From: JAJFUE01 sp039683515
GTDB lineage: Bacteria > Sumerlaeota > Sumerlaeia > MVZB01
Direction: 5' to 3'
Length of the DNA: 64,000 bases
Assembly: GCA_039683515.1 (NCBI GenBank)
Contig: JBDKRG010000004.1
Location: 62,001 to 126,000, forward strand
The notes under the pieces were generated by a model. The model saw nothing but the letters and a program-made list of their open reading frames with translations, was not told the origin of the DNA and ran no database searches. The translations under genes were made by a program, and so were the position numbers. Below, piece by piece: positions 1 to 7,255 of the stretch (position 1 is the first letter of the stretch; each line of letters opens with the position of its first letter).

Positions 1-1276
1 CGTGATACTCAAGACCGCATTTTTCGATGCGCTCGGTCGTGTAGATGTTGCGGCCGTCGAAGACGACCGGCTGTTTCATCACGCTTCTGAGCCGCTCCAG
101 GTTGAGCAGCTTGAACTCGTTCCACTCCGTCACGATCACGACGGCGTCGGCCTGCTCGGCGGCCTCGTAGGCGTTGGCGGCGGGCTCGATCGCGGGGATC
201 AGCTCGCGCGCCGGGCCGAGGGCGACCGGGTCGTAGGCCCGGACCAGGGCGCCCTTTTCGAGCAGCCAGCGGATGATCTCGAGGCTCCTGGCCTCGCGCA
301 GGTCGTCCGTGTTGGGCTTGAACGACAGCCCCAGGACCCCCACCCGCCTGCCGGCCAGCGGCGCCAGCCGCTTCTCGATCCGCCGGCAGAACCGGCGGAC
401 GCAGCCATCGTTGATGCGCATGACGGAGCGCAGCAACTCGTTATCCTCATCGAACGTTTTAGCCGTATGGATTAGCGATAAAACGTCTTTCGGAAAACAA
501 GATCCGCCGAAGCCCAGGCCGGCCTGCAGGAAGTCCGGGCCGATGCGCCTGTCGTAGCCCATCCCCTTGGCCACCTGCAGGACGTCGGCGCCGACCTTTT
601 CGCACAGGCTGGCGATGGCGTTGATGAAGGAGATCTTGGTCGCCAGGAAGGAGTTGGAGGCGTATTTGATCATCTCGGCGCTGGCGACGTCGACGATCAG
701 CATGGGGCGCTCCAGCGGGGCGTATAACTCCAGCAGCGTCAGCGCTACAGTCTTGTTCGGGGCGCCGATGACGATCCGGTCGGGCATGAGGGTGTCCTGG
801 ATCGCCGAGCCCTCGCGCAGGAACTCGGGGTTGGAAACGACGTCGAACTCGACGCGGCGGCGCTGGTTGCGTTCGATGATGTCGCGGACGAACAGGCCGG
901 TGCCGACCGGGACGGTCGACTTGTTGACGATGACCTTGTAGCGGTCGATCGCGCGGGCGATGGCCTTGGCGGCGTCCTCGACCTGGCCGAGGTCGGTCTC
1001 GCCGCCGGCCTTGGGCGGCGTCCCGACGGCGATGAAGATGACGTCGCTGCGCCTGACGGCCTGCTCGACGTCGCAGGTGAACGAGAGGCGGGCGTCCTCG
1101 ATGTTGCGCCGGAGCATCTCGCGCAGCCCCGGCTCGAAGATGGTCGGCTCGCCCGAGGCGAGGCGCTCGACCTTGGCGGGGTCCTTGTCGACGCCGATGA
1201 CCTCGTTGCCGAGGTCGGCGAAGACGACGCCGGTGACGAGGCCGACGTAACCGGTACCGATGACCGCGACATTCAT
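1..1276 (-). CDS. ugd: UDP-glucose 6-dehydrogenase (3' end beyond window)
   Basis: Predicted cytoplasmic NAD-dependent oxidation of UDP-glucose to UDP-glucuronate, a precursor for surface polysaccharides. The reverse-strand protein starts MNVAVIGTGYVGLVTG, the Rossmann GxGxxG dinucleotide-binding motif. The middle holds the catalytic-cysteine motif GGSCFPKD (bases near 490-515), and the C-terminal UDP-binding domain has GLSFKPNTDDLREA. The ATG at 1276 has an AGGAG seven bases upstream (complement of 1284-1288). About 425 codons are present; bacterial family members are usually 430-460 aa, so only the extreme C-terminus is missing. The related UDP-mannuronate or nucleotide-sugar dehydrogenases share these motifs, so the exact substrate is inferred. 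The gene ends off the window and the block upstream of it is a mobile region. Confidence 0.93.
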   Translation of the reverse strand, partial: MNVAVIGTGYVGLVTGVVFADLGNEVIGVDKDPAKVERLASGEPTIFEPGLREMLRRNIEDARLSFTCDVEQAVRRSDVIFIAVGTPPKAGGETDLGQVEDAAKAIARAIDRYKVIVNKSTVPVGTGLFVRDIIERNQRRRVEFDVVSNPEFLREGSAIQDTLMPDRIVIGAPNKTVALTLLELYAPLERPMLIVDVASAEMIKYASNSFLATKISFINAIASLCEKVGADVLQVAKGMGYDRRIGPDFLQAGLGFGGSCFPKDVLSLIHTAKTFDEDNELLRSVMRINDGCVRRFCRRIEKRLAPLAGRRVGVLGLSFKPNTDDLREARSLEIIRWLLEKGALVRAYDPVALGPARELIPAIEPAANAYEAAEQADAVVIVTEWNEFKLLNLERLRSVMKQPVVFDGRNIYTTERIEKCGLEYH

Positions 1277-1382
1277 GGCCGGGCTCCTGAAACGGGTTGA
1301 TGTCCCAAGCATGGCGACTGTCCTTTCAGGCTAAATCAGCCGCCCCACCCGGCGCAAACTTTGGGCATTTAATTCGGAATTC

Positions 1383-1407
1383 TAATTCGGTGACAGCTAC
1401 CGAATTA
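1383..1407. repeat. Outer palindrome, left copy
   Basis: A perfect 9-bp inverted repeat, TAATTCGGT (1383-1391) and ACCGAATTA (1399-1407), with loop GACAGCT. Its reverse complement matches 5892-5916 at 24 of 25 positions. Thirteen bases of it, TTCGGTGACAGCT (1386-1398), recur exactly and inverted just after the transposase (2217-2229). It looks like a REP palindrome cognate to the adjacent RAYT gene. Confidence 0.85.
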
Positions 1408-1474
1408 AAACCATGACGGTTTCTATAGATCGCGGTGGATTTATTTATTTGACTTTCGTGGGCCTCTCGGCACA

Positions 1475-2218
1475 ATGGGCCGCATGACTCGTATCGCCCG
1501 CGCCGTCGCCGTTGACGTTCCTTACCATGTCACTCACCGTGGCATTCGGGGGGCCGACATCTTTTTCGATGCCGATGACCGCCGCCGTTACTTGGACGAC
1601 CTCGCCGGCCGCGCCGTGGATGGCGGGCTCGACATCTGGGGTTGGTGCCTGATGACCAACCACATTCATCTTTTGGTTGTGCCGCGCCGCCGCGATGCGC
1701 TGGCGCGGGTGATCGGGCGCGCCCATCAGCGCCATTCGCAGCGCATCAATGCCGCGCATGGTTGGCGCGGACACCTGTGGGCCGACCGGTTTTACTCGAC
1801 CCCGCTTGACGATTTGCATCTTTGGACTGCGATCAAATACATCGAGCTCAATCCCCTTCGGGCCGGGCTGGTGCGCCGTGCGGAGGAATGGTCCTGGTCG
1901 AGCGCCCGGCACCACTCTGGGGTGCCGGCGCGCGACTGGCCGGGCGAGCTGCCCGCGACCGGATCGCCGTTTGGCGGAACCCGGCCGCATCCTCTCGACG
2001 GCCGTCCGATGGCGTGGGCTGACTGGTTGAGCCTTGGCCTGGAGGCCGAAGCCATCGACCGATTGCGCCGTGCGACGATGACCGGTCGGCCGTGCGGATC
2101 CGAGTCGTTCGCGCAAGGACTGGAGGCGCAGCTCGGTCGCGTTCTGACCCCCCAAAAACGCGGCCCAAAGTCCACCGCCCCCAATCAACAGCCTAATGAG
2201 GAGAACCTATTTCAGTAG
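1475..2218 (+). CDS. REP-associated tyrosine transposase (RAYT, Y1_Tnp family), copy 1
   Basis: IS200/IS605-like HUH single-strand nuclease of the RAYT type, a domesticated group that processes REP palindromes. The HUH motif is TNHIHLLVVP (His63 and His65), and the catalytic tyrosine is probably Tyr122 in KYIELNPLRAG, the usual RAYT context. At 247 aa it is a little long for the family, with a Pro- and Gly-rich C-terminal extension. Translation could start at 1475 or at Met4 (1484). No good Shine-Dalgarno separates the two. The gene is GC-rich like the chromosome, while the DNA just after it is AT-rich. Its stop codon (2216-2218) lies inside a palindrome, and exact 13-bp inverted repeats bracket the gene. 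Movement of the palindromes by this protein is known for the family, not shown here. Confidence 0.9.
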   Translation: MGRMTRIARAVAVDVPYHVTHRGIRGADIFFDADDRRRYLDDLAGRAVDGGLDIWGWCLMTNHIHLLVVPRRRDALARVIGRAHQRHSQRINAAHGWRGHLWADRFYSTPLDDLHLWTAIKYIELNPLRAGLVRRAEEWSWSSARHHSGVPARDWPGELPATGSPFGGTRPHPLDGRPMAWADWLSLGLEAEAIDRLRRATMTGRPCGSESFAQGLEAQLGRVLTPQKRGPKSTAPNQQPNEENLFQ

Positions 2219-2231
2219 CTGTCACCGAAAT
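2209..2231. repeat. Outer-type palindrome, internal copy
   Basis: ATTTC (2209-2213) pairs with GAAAT (2227-2231). The core AGCTGTCACCGAA (2217-2229) is the exact reverse complement of 1386-1398. It overlaps the stop codon of the transposase, so RAYT plus the two palindromes could have travelled as one unit. Confidence 0.75.
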
Positions 2232-2295
2232 CCACCGAAATCCCAGGTTTGCTGATCTGGATGACCCCGAACAATTCAAAAATTCTCAATTTGTT

Positions 2296-2628
2296 TTGAT
2301 CTCCAAAAATGGTCGGGGTAAGATACCGGATTTTAGAGCGAATCCGCGAACCGATGCCGAATTTATTTCAAAATACGCTGAAAAGAATCTTCGCAATAGG
2401 TCGATCTTCTCACGAACATTAATCTATATCGCCACAACGTCACATTGCGTACCTTACTTATCTCGGAATTATTTAGAACTTGAAAGCATGAGATTGCTAA
2501 CCATAATGGATGAATCGTTGCTGGCTATTTGTAATAGTGAGGTTTCAAGAAATATGTCGATCGACTTTTTGAAATTAATAACCCTGTTTAATTATGATCT
2601 CGCGACCGGGGACGGCGAGGGTTGGTAA
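2296..2628 (+). CDS. Hypothetical protein, probably 5'-truncated gene
   Basis: I do not recognise the family. The frame ends at the TAA 2626-2628, on the edge of the next palindrome. The first possible start is a TTG at 2296, giving 110 aa. The same frame stays open back to 2200 and reads plausibly there (for example RFADLDDPEQFKNSQFVLIS), but has no ATG or GTG. That is what one expects of a gene whose true 5' end was lost when the RAYT and its palindrome arrived. The base composition is AT-rich, unlike the chromosomal flanks. No signal peptide or membrane segment is seen. It may be untranslated. Confidence 0.4.
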   Translation: MISKNGRGKIPDFRANPRTDAEFISKYAEKNLRNRSIFSRTLIYIATTSHCVPYLSRNYLELESMRLLTIMDESLLAICNSEVSRNMSIDFLKLITLFNYDLATGDGEGW

Positions 2629-2651
2629 TTCAGTAGACTGCTCCCGAAATT
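2627..2651. repeat. Inner palindrome, left copy
   Basis: AATTCAGTAGACTG then CTCCCGAAATT. It matches the reverse complement of 5841-5861 at 19 of 21 positions when TTCAGTAGACTG is aligned with TTTAGTAGACTG. Together the two copies bracket the three secreted-protein genes. Confidence 0.7.
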
Positions 2652-2785
2652 CGAAATTCCGAAATTAAATTCCCGATATTCCAATCAATCAAGATGAAAG
2701 GAGGGTATCTGAATTTTGTGTTTGCTAGGTTTCTGAACCGAATCGAACATTTTTCGTGTTCGTTCGAATTGAAAGGGGAACAAAA

Positions 2786-3106
2786 ATGATTAGGTTAGCT
2801 GCCTTGCTCTTCTTGGTTTCTTTTGCATTAGTTGCCGGCGTGGTCCTCACAACTCCGCTTCAAGTTCATGCAACTGCCAGCTGTGGGCCCTGCTATGATC
2901 CAGAGCCTGAAGATAAATGTGGCACTGGGGATTGCGTGAAAATTGATACATCTCTATCTGCACCTGGCCCTCAGGTGTCAGGTCCGCCTTGGCCTCCGAC
3001 CGCGTATGAACAAAATACAAAGGCTTGTGGTACTGAGCCGTGTTGGGTTTTCCTCCGCTGTGCTTGTGGCGATGGATTGCTTGAAATTCCTTGTGAGAAT
3101 GTTTAA
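2786..3106 (+). CDS. Small secreted cysteine-rich protein
   Basis: A 106-aa protein with a clear signal peptide: basic Met-Ile-Arg start, then a hydrophobic run LAALLFLVSFALVAGVVL, and a cleavage region near HATA-S. The mature part is about 75 residues and carries ten cysteines, including CGPC, CGTGDC and CACG, arranged as if for several disulphides or metal binding. The ATG at 2786 is preferred over the frame opening at 2756 because AAAGGGG lies just upstream. It is first of three same-strand genes for exported proteins in an AT-rich block. I know no family for it. Such small Cys-rich exported proteins can be matrix peptides, toxins or precursors of modified peptides, but nothing here decides which. 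Confidence 0.65.
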   Translation: MIRLAALLFLVSFALVAGVVLTTPLQVHATASCGPCYDPEPEDKCGTGDCVKIDTSLSAPGPQVSGPPWPPTAYEQNTKACGTEPCWVFLRCACGDGLLEIPCENV

Positions 3107-3190
3107 AATGACGATTGTTTGAAAAATATGTTGGCGCGATATATTTTCGCGCCAACATAAATATAAATGAGGAGTGCGTATACAATTATT

Positions 3191-4357
3191 ATGAGAAATA
3201 TATATTTACTAGGAATACTAATCCTTATGCTGGATAATGCATCGGCGCAGAATGAGAACGATGGTAAATTGCAACGATTTCATAATTATTATTTCACCTT
3301 AAGTAGCGTCCATGCATCATATTCAATAAAATTCAGAGCTTATGGACCAGACGGAAAATGCTTGAAAAGTGTGGATAATGGAATATATGAATCTTGGTGG
3401 AAAGGAGATTTCTACAAAATGCGCTATTTTGAGGATCGAAATAGCGTTTCCGATCAAGATTATGAGACTTCATTTGACGGGGAGATGTTACAGGACTATG
3501 TTATTCAAGGTTCTATATTCTCCTACTCTAAAAAAATAAAAAGCCATAATAAACCTCAATTCATTGAGAATCCTTTATTTTACAATATCCAATTCTTACT
3601 AACAGAAAATGGTACATTTACCGGCGAAATTCCAATGCTAAAACATTCGCACGACGAATTTCTATGGAACAGTATAAAAACTAGAGGCCGCTGGGTCAAT
3701 GAGCCCTCGTCTAAAGAAGCCGTTTTGGTTGTCGATGGCGGAAAAATGCTAGTTAAGGCAGAGTCAACGCGGGTCGAAGAATTTTGCTACAAAATCAAAT
3801 TTGGAACGTTTAATGATGGCCGCACAAAATATGATTATTTTCCGGCCAGTATAGAGAGAACAACGCTTGATTCCCGGCCAATAACTCTAACAACATTCCA
3901 ATATTCGCTTTCTTCGGCGGGGGTTGTGTTTCCTCGAGTGTTAAACCTCAAAGCCTTTTCTGGCGGTAAAGTTGTTGCAGAGTTGGATGCAACTTGTCTT
4001 GAGTATGAAGCGGGAATTCCATGTCCGATTGAAATATTTTCTTTGGATTCCGCGCAGGCAAGAGTTGTGTGGGATGCAGACATAAAGAAGCCAATACGAT
4101 ATCCCCAAGATGCTGTTAGCCAAATTATGAATAATACTGCCATTGAATCCAGTGTAACGATGGATAAATTTGAAGCACCTAAAAAAGAACTTAAAAGTAC
4201 TTCTCATACTGTAAGTAAAGATTTTAATCAGTTTCGGGAGGAGAGAGTGACCGATGTGCCCTTAAGCAACAGTAGTAGACGACTTTATTTAATCATTATT
4301 GTTGGTTTTGGGTGTATATCAGCATTTCTGGTGTTCCTAAGGAGAAGATCTATATGA
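3191..4357 (+). CDS. Exported, C-terminally anchored LolA-like hypothetical protein
   Basis: A 388-aa protein with an N-terminal signal peptide (MRNIYLLGILILMLDNASA, cleavage before Gln) and a C-terminal membrane helix followed by basic residues (LYLIIIVGFGCISAFLVFL then RRR). The bulk should therefore be periplasmic. The early part (SVHASYSIKFRAYG, then WWKGDFYKMRYFEDRN and SFDGE) resembles the beta-rich LolA/LolB-like lipoprotein-carrier fold seen in many planctomycete-type proteins. That is a pattern judgement, not a match I can prove. ATG 3191 has AGGAG at 3170-3174, a rather long spacing; an earlier in-frame ATG at 3167 lacks any ribosome site. Its stop overlaps the next start as ATGA (4354-4357), so the two are translationally coupled. 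AT-rich: one line (3541-3600) counts 16 of 60 G+C. Confidence 0.6.
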   Translation: MRNIYLLGILILMLDNASAQNENDGKLQRFHNYYFTLSSVHASYSIKFRAYGPDGKCLKSVDNGIYESWWKGDFYKMRYFEDRNSVSDQDYETSFDGEMLQDYVIQGSIFSYSKKIKSHNKPQFIENPLFYNIQFLLTENGTFTGEIPMLKHSHDEFLWNSIKTRGRWVNEPSSKEAVLVVDGGKMLVKAESTRVEEFCYKIKFGTFNDGRTKYDYFPASIERTTLDSRPITLTTFQYSLSSAGVVFPRVLNLKAFSGGKVVAELDATCLEYEAGIPCPIEIFSLDSAQARVVWDADIKKPIRYPQDAVSQIMNNTAIESSVTMDKFEAPKKELKSTSHTVSKDFNQFREERVTDVPLSNSSRRLYLIIIVGFGCISAFLVFLRRRSI

Positions 4358-5766
4358 CAAATTCAATATATCGATGCCATATAATTCTAAGCGTCATAAT
4401 TGTCATAATATTTTCAGCAGCATCGTATGCGGCCGATGTTGTGCAACTCGATTATGATTTTGGAATTGTGCAGCCCGGAGAACGGTTGAAGCATCGATTT
4501 GTAATTGTAAATGATATTGCGCAACCCTTAATAGTTACGAGAATTAATAAAAATTGCGCTTGCACCGGAACAAGTATTTCTCAGTCGGTTCTTCCTGGAA
4601 GGGGGCAAGTAGTGCTTGATGTTCAAATGCGATCAGCTCTTGAAAATAAAAAAAGGCGGGCTCAAATATATATTGAAGCGACATCAAATGGGCTAAATCG
4701 AAAATATCTATGCACGTTAGATTCGGTCACGTCCAATATACTTAAAATAGGCAAAGGAGATCTTATCGCAAAAATCCCGGATTTTCCTTGCACGGATACC
4801 AGTTATGAAACGATCCTGCCGATCACGATAGGGGATTCCAATAAAATTAAATATGAGACGTTAAATTTAGATAGCAAAAACACTCGTTACCTAACCCCGG
4901 AATTATTATATGCTGGAAACAATAAATATATTCTGAAGTTAAGATGTAAGAACATTGAAAAACAATCTGGCCAACTGCGAGATTCTATTGATTTTGTATT
5001 AACGCGTAATAATGTCGATGTCTACCGATGGACGCAATTATTTGAATTTGTAGTCAAATCTGAAATATCTTTTTATCCGAGAACTATTCTTGCTGGAACA
5101 TTACAAGGCGGAGGGGAAATAGTTCGCAATATTGGCCTCTCTTTTGGGTCAGAGTCCAATAAAATAGAACTTTTGGATCTTAAGTCAAGCAATAGTGATT
5201 GCTCTTGGGAGATTGTTAACAAATCAAATGATGGATGCTCAGTAAGAATCCATGCCTATGCACCTAGTAACGAAGGTGCATTTCGAATCTATTTAGAAGG
5301 AAAAATAAAGATTGGTGCCGCAAAATATTATCTTCATATCCCATGTGAAGGATATTGTGTTTCTGAATCTAAACAAACGCAAACTGTCCAACGTACTGCC
5401 GTCATACAAGCTCTAAGCCTTTGGATGAATGGGAACAAAGACGAATCCATTGAAGTTATGTTGGGCAATAAGGATTACAATAATGTGGCAATTGAAAGAG
5501 TATTTATGATGAACGAAGATGATATTAAAGATATCGGTCCCAATAAACGATCACAAGAAATGAAAAGAATCCAGTTAGGCGCCGTTGCTATTCGCGAAAT
5601 GTGGCGTGAGTTATATGAACGAGGTATGAATGAACAAACAGAAAGCGGTAAAAAAGCATATATTTCTGCCGCATATGCATTAGCGAACTGCATGAGCGAA
5701 TCTGAAATTCGCCTTTATAGAAGTATAGGATCTAAATATGTGCAAATAATGAAACAAACAAAATAG
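4354..5766 (+). CDS. Exported DUF1573-like protein
   Basis: A 470-aa protein with a signal peptide (hydrophobic IILSVIIVIIFSAASYAA) followed by a DUF1573-like Ig-fold segment. The signature is YDFGIVQPGERLKHRFVIVN, then a paired-Cys stretch NKNCACTG and the PG-rich turn, which fits the family pattern of GxVxxGxxxxHxF and CxC. The remainder looks beta-rich to about residue 340, then helical. ATG 4354 has AAGGAG (4339-4344) nine bases upstream and overlaps the stop of the preceding gene as ATGA, so the start is secure. DUF1573 proteins are common exported proteins in FCB/PVC bacteria and have no assigned reaction. Coupling to a LolA-like partner suggests that the two act together outside the inner membrane. 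Confidence 0.7.
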   Translation: MTNSIYRCHIILSVIIVIIFSAASYAADVVQLDYDFGIVQPGERLKHRFVIVNDIAQPLIVTRINKNCACTGTSISQSVLPGRGQVVLDVQMRSALENKKRRAQIYIEATSNGLNRKYLCTLDSVTSNILKIGKGDLIAKIPDFPCTDTSYETILPITIGDSNKIKYETLNLDSKNTRYLTPELLYAGNNKYILKLRCKNIEKQSGQLRDSIDFVLTRNNVDVYRWTQLFEFVVKSEISFYPRTILAGTLQGGGEIVRNIGLSFGSESNKIELLDLKSSNSDCSWEIVNKSNDGCSVRIHAYAPSNEGAFRIYLEGKIKIGAAKYYLHIPCEGYCVSESKQTQTVQRTAVIQALSLWMNGNKDESIEVMLGNKDYNNVAIERVFMMNEDDIKDIGPNKRSQEMKRIQLGAVAIREMWRELYERGMNEQTESGKKAYISAAYALANCMSESEIRLYRSIGSKYVQIMKQTK

Positions 5767-5840
5767 GGAATTCAAGGACAACATTCGATGAATATCGGGG
5801 ACGGGACGTGCACTTTTATTATTTAGTGCCATTCGCGGGG

Positions 5841-5862
5841 TTTCGGGGACAGTCTACTAAAT
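5841..5862. repeat. Inner palindrome, right copy
   Basis: TTTCGGGGACAGTCTACTAA then AT, inverted relative to 2627-2651. It closes the dyad around the secreted-protein genes. A further related-looking run, GGGGACGGGACGTGCAC, lies just before it (near 5799-5815). Confidence 0.7.
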
Positions 5863-5890
5863 AGGCTCAATTAAGGCTATTGAGGTATAT

Positions 5891-5917
5891 CTAATTCGGT
5901 CGCTGTCACCGAATTAG
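5891..5917. repeat. Outer palindrome, right copy
   Basis: Perfect 10-bp inverted repeat CTAATTCGGT (5891-5900) and ACCGAATTAG (5908-5917) with loop CGCTGTC. It is the reverse complement of 1383-1407 apart from one base. It touches the stop codon of the next gene (5919-5921) and marks the sharp return to GC-rich DNA. Confidence 0.85.
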
Positions 5918-5918
5918 A

Positions 5919-7133
5919 CTATTCGCGGGTGATGACGAGGAGGGAGAGGTCGTCGTCGCACTGGCGTCCGCGCCTGAAGGCGTTCAGGTTGGCGATGATA
6001 TGATCAATCATTGAATCAGGGGACAGTCCGGCTGCCTCGAGGGCCGCGCCGCGCAGGCCGGCTTCCTCGAACTGCGCCCCGTCGGGGTCGAACGCTTCGA
6101 TCAGGCCGTCGGTGTAGAACAGGAGCGACTGGCCGCGCTCGAGCGTGATCGAGTGGCTGTGATAGGGGAGGTCGCGGTCGACCAGCTTGATCGGGTAACC
6201 CTCGCAGCCGTCGAGGAAGAAATCGGTCGGGCCCCGGCTGTCGACGCACAGCGGGCGGTTGTGGCCGGCCGAGCTGTAATGCAGCACCCCGCTGGCCGGG
6301 TCGAGTAGGCCGTAGAACATCGTGACGAACTGGCCGGTCGGCAGGTGCTCGCACATCAGGTTGTTGATCTTGTAGAGCAGCTGGGCCGGGTCGGAGGTCT
6401 TGGGGGCCTCCAGGTGCATGAGCATGCGGACGAGCGCCATGGCGACCATCGCCGGGGCGCCGTGGCCGCTGACGTCGCCGATCGTCACGCCGAGCCGGCC
6501 GTCGGGCAGGGGCATGATGTCGTAGAAATCGCCGCTGCACTCGGTCGACGGCTGGTAATGGGCGGCGAACTTGTAGCCGGCGACGTCGGGGAGGCTCTGC
6601 GGCAGGAGGCTGCGCTGGATGTGGCTGATCGCCTGGAGTTCCTTGTTGATGCGGCCGTTGGCCTGGGTGAGCTCCTCGTTGCTGCGGCGGAGCTGCCCCT
6701 GCAGGCGCATGAGGCGCTCGGCGGCGCGCAGGCGCGCCATGAGCTCCTGGCCGTCGATCGGCTTGACGAGGTATTCGTCGGCGCCGAGATCGAGCACGCC
6801 GACCTTGTCCTCGTTCTTGTCGCGGGCCGTGAGCATGATGAAGTAGATGCGGCTGCCGTATTGCTGCTTGAGGCGCGCGCAGAGCTCGGCGCCGTCCATC
6901 TCGGGCATCATCCAGTCCGACAGCACAAGGTCGGGGACCGATTGTTCGACCTGGGCCAGGGCCTCGACGCCGTTGGTGGCGGTCATGACGGGGTAATTTT
7001 CGCGGGTCAGGCGTTTATGGATGATTTGCAGGGTAAACGGGTCGTCATCCACCACGAGGATCCGCAGGCGTGCATTCTGGGGATCGGCGGCGGGCGGCGT
7101 TCCGGCTGAAGTCTGTGGCAGTGTCGTGACCAA
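5919..7133 (-). CDS. Response regulator with SpoIIE/PP2C-type phosphatase output (RsbU-like)
   Basis: A 404-aa cytoplasmic protein. Residues about 24-140 form a receiver domain: acidic pocket VVDDD (29-31 region), phospho-acceptor Asp73 in LVLSDWMMPEMDG, and KP in YLVKPIDG. A short coiled linker (RLMRLQGQLRRSNEELTQAN) leads to a SpoIIE-type PPM phosphatase domain with metal-binding motifs GDFYD, GDVSGHG, SSAGHNRP and CDDDLSLLVI. Such proteins dephosphorylate anti-anti-sigma factors in partner-switching control of stress or envelope responses, here apparently gated by phosphorylation of the receiver. No cognate kinase or anti-sigma gene is adjacent. Its stop codon abuts the palindrome that ends the foreign block, so insertion occurred immediately after it. 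Confidence 0.92.
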   Translation of the reverse strand: MVTTLPQTSAGTPPAADPQNARLRILVVDDDPFTLQIIHKRLTRENYPVMTATNGVEALAQVEQSVPDLVLSDWMMPEMDGAELCARLKQQYGSRIYFIMLTARDKNEDKVGVLDLGADEYLVKPIDGQELMARLRAAERLMRLQGQLRRSNEELTQANGRINKELQAISHIQRSLLPQSLPDVAGYKFAAHYQPSTECSGDFYDIMPLPDGRLGVTIGDVSGHGAPAMVAMALVRMLMHLEAPKTSDPAQLLYKINNLMCEHLPTGQFVTMFYGLLDPASGVLHYSSAGHNRPLCVDSRGPTDFFLDGCEGYPIKLVDRDLPYHSHSITLERGQSLLFYTDGLIEAFDPDGAQFEEAGLRGAALEAAGLSPDSMIDHIIANLNAFRRGRQCDDDLSLLVITRE

Positions 7134-7255
7134 AATTTAAAGCGACTAACTCCCCGCTATAAATATTACAGTATCCTATCGGCACGGGGATGGGGGGACA
7201 TGAGAAGTGAAGTGAGATGAGCGCTGAAAGATGAAAGATGAGAAATCAGAATGGT

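Noticed and set aside
1..5900. Integrated plasmid or prophage carrying the AT-rich genes
   Set aside because: No integrase, replication, tail or capsid genes and no tRNA-type attachment site are seen; only palindromes and a RAYT mark the edges.
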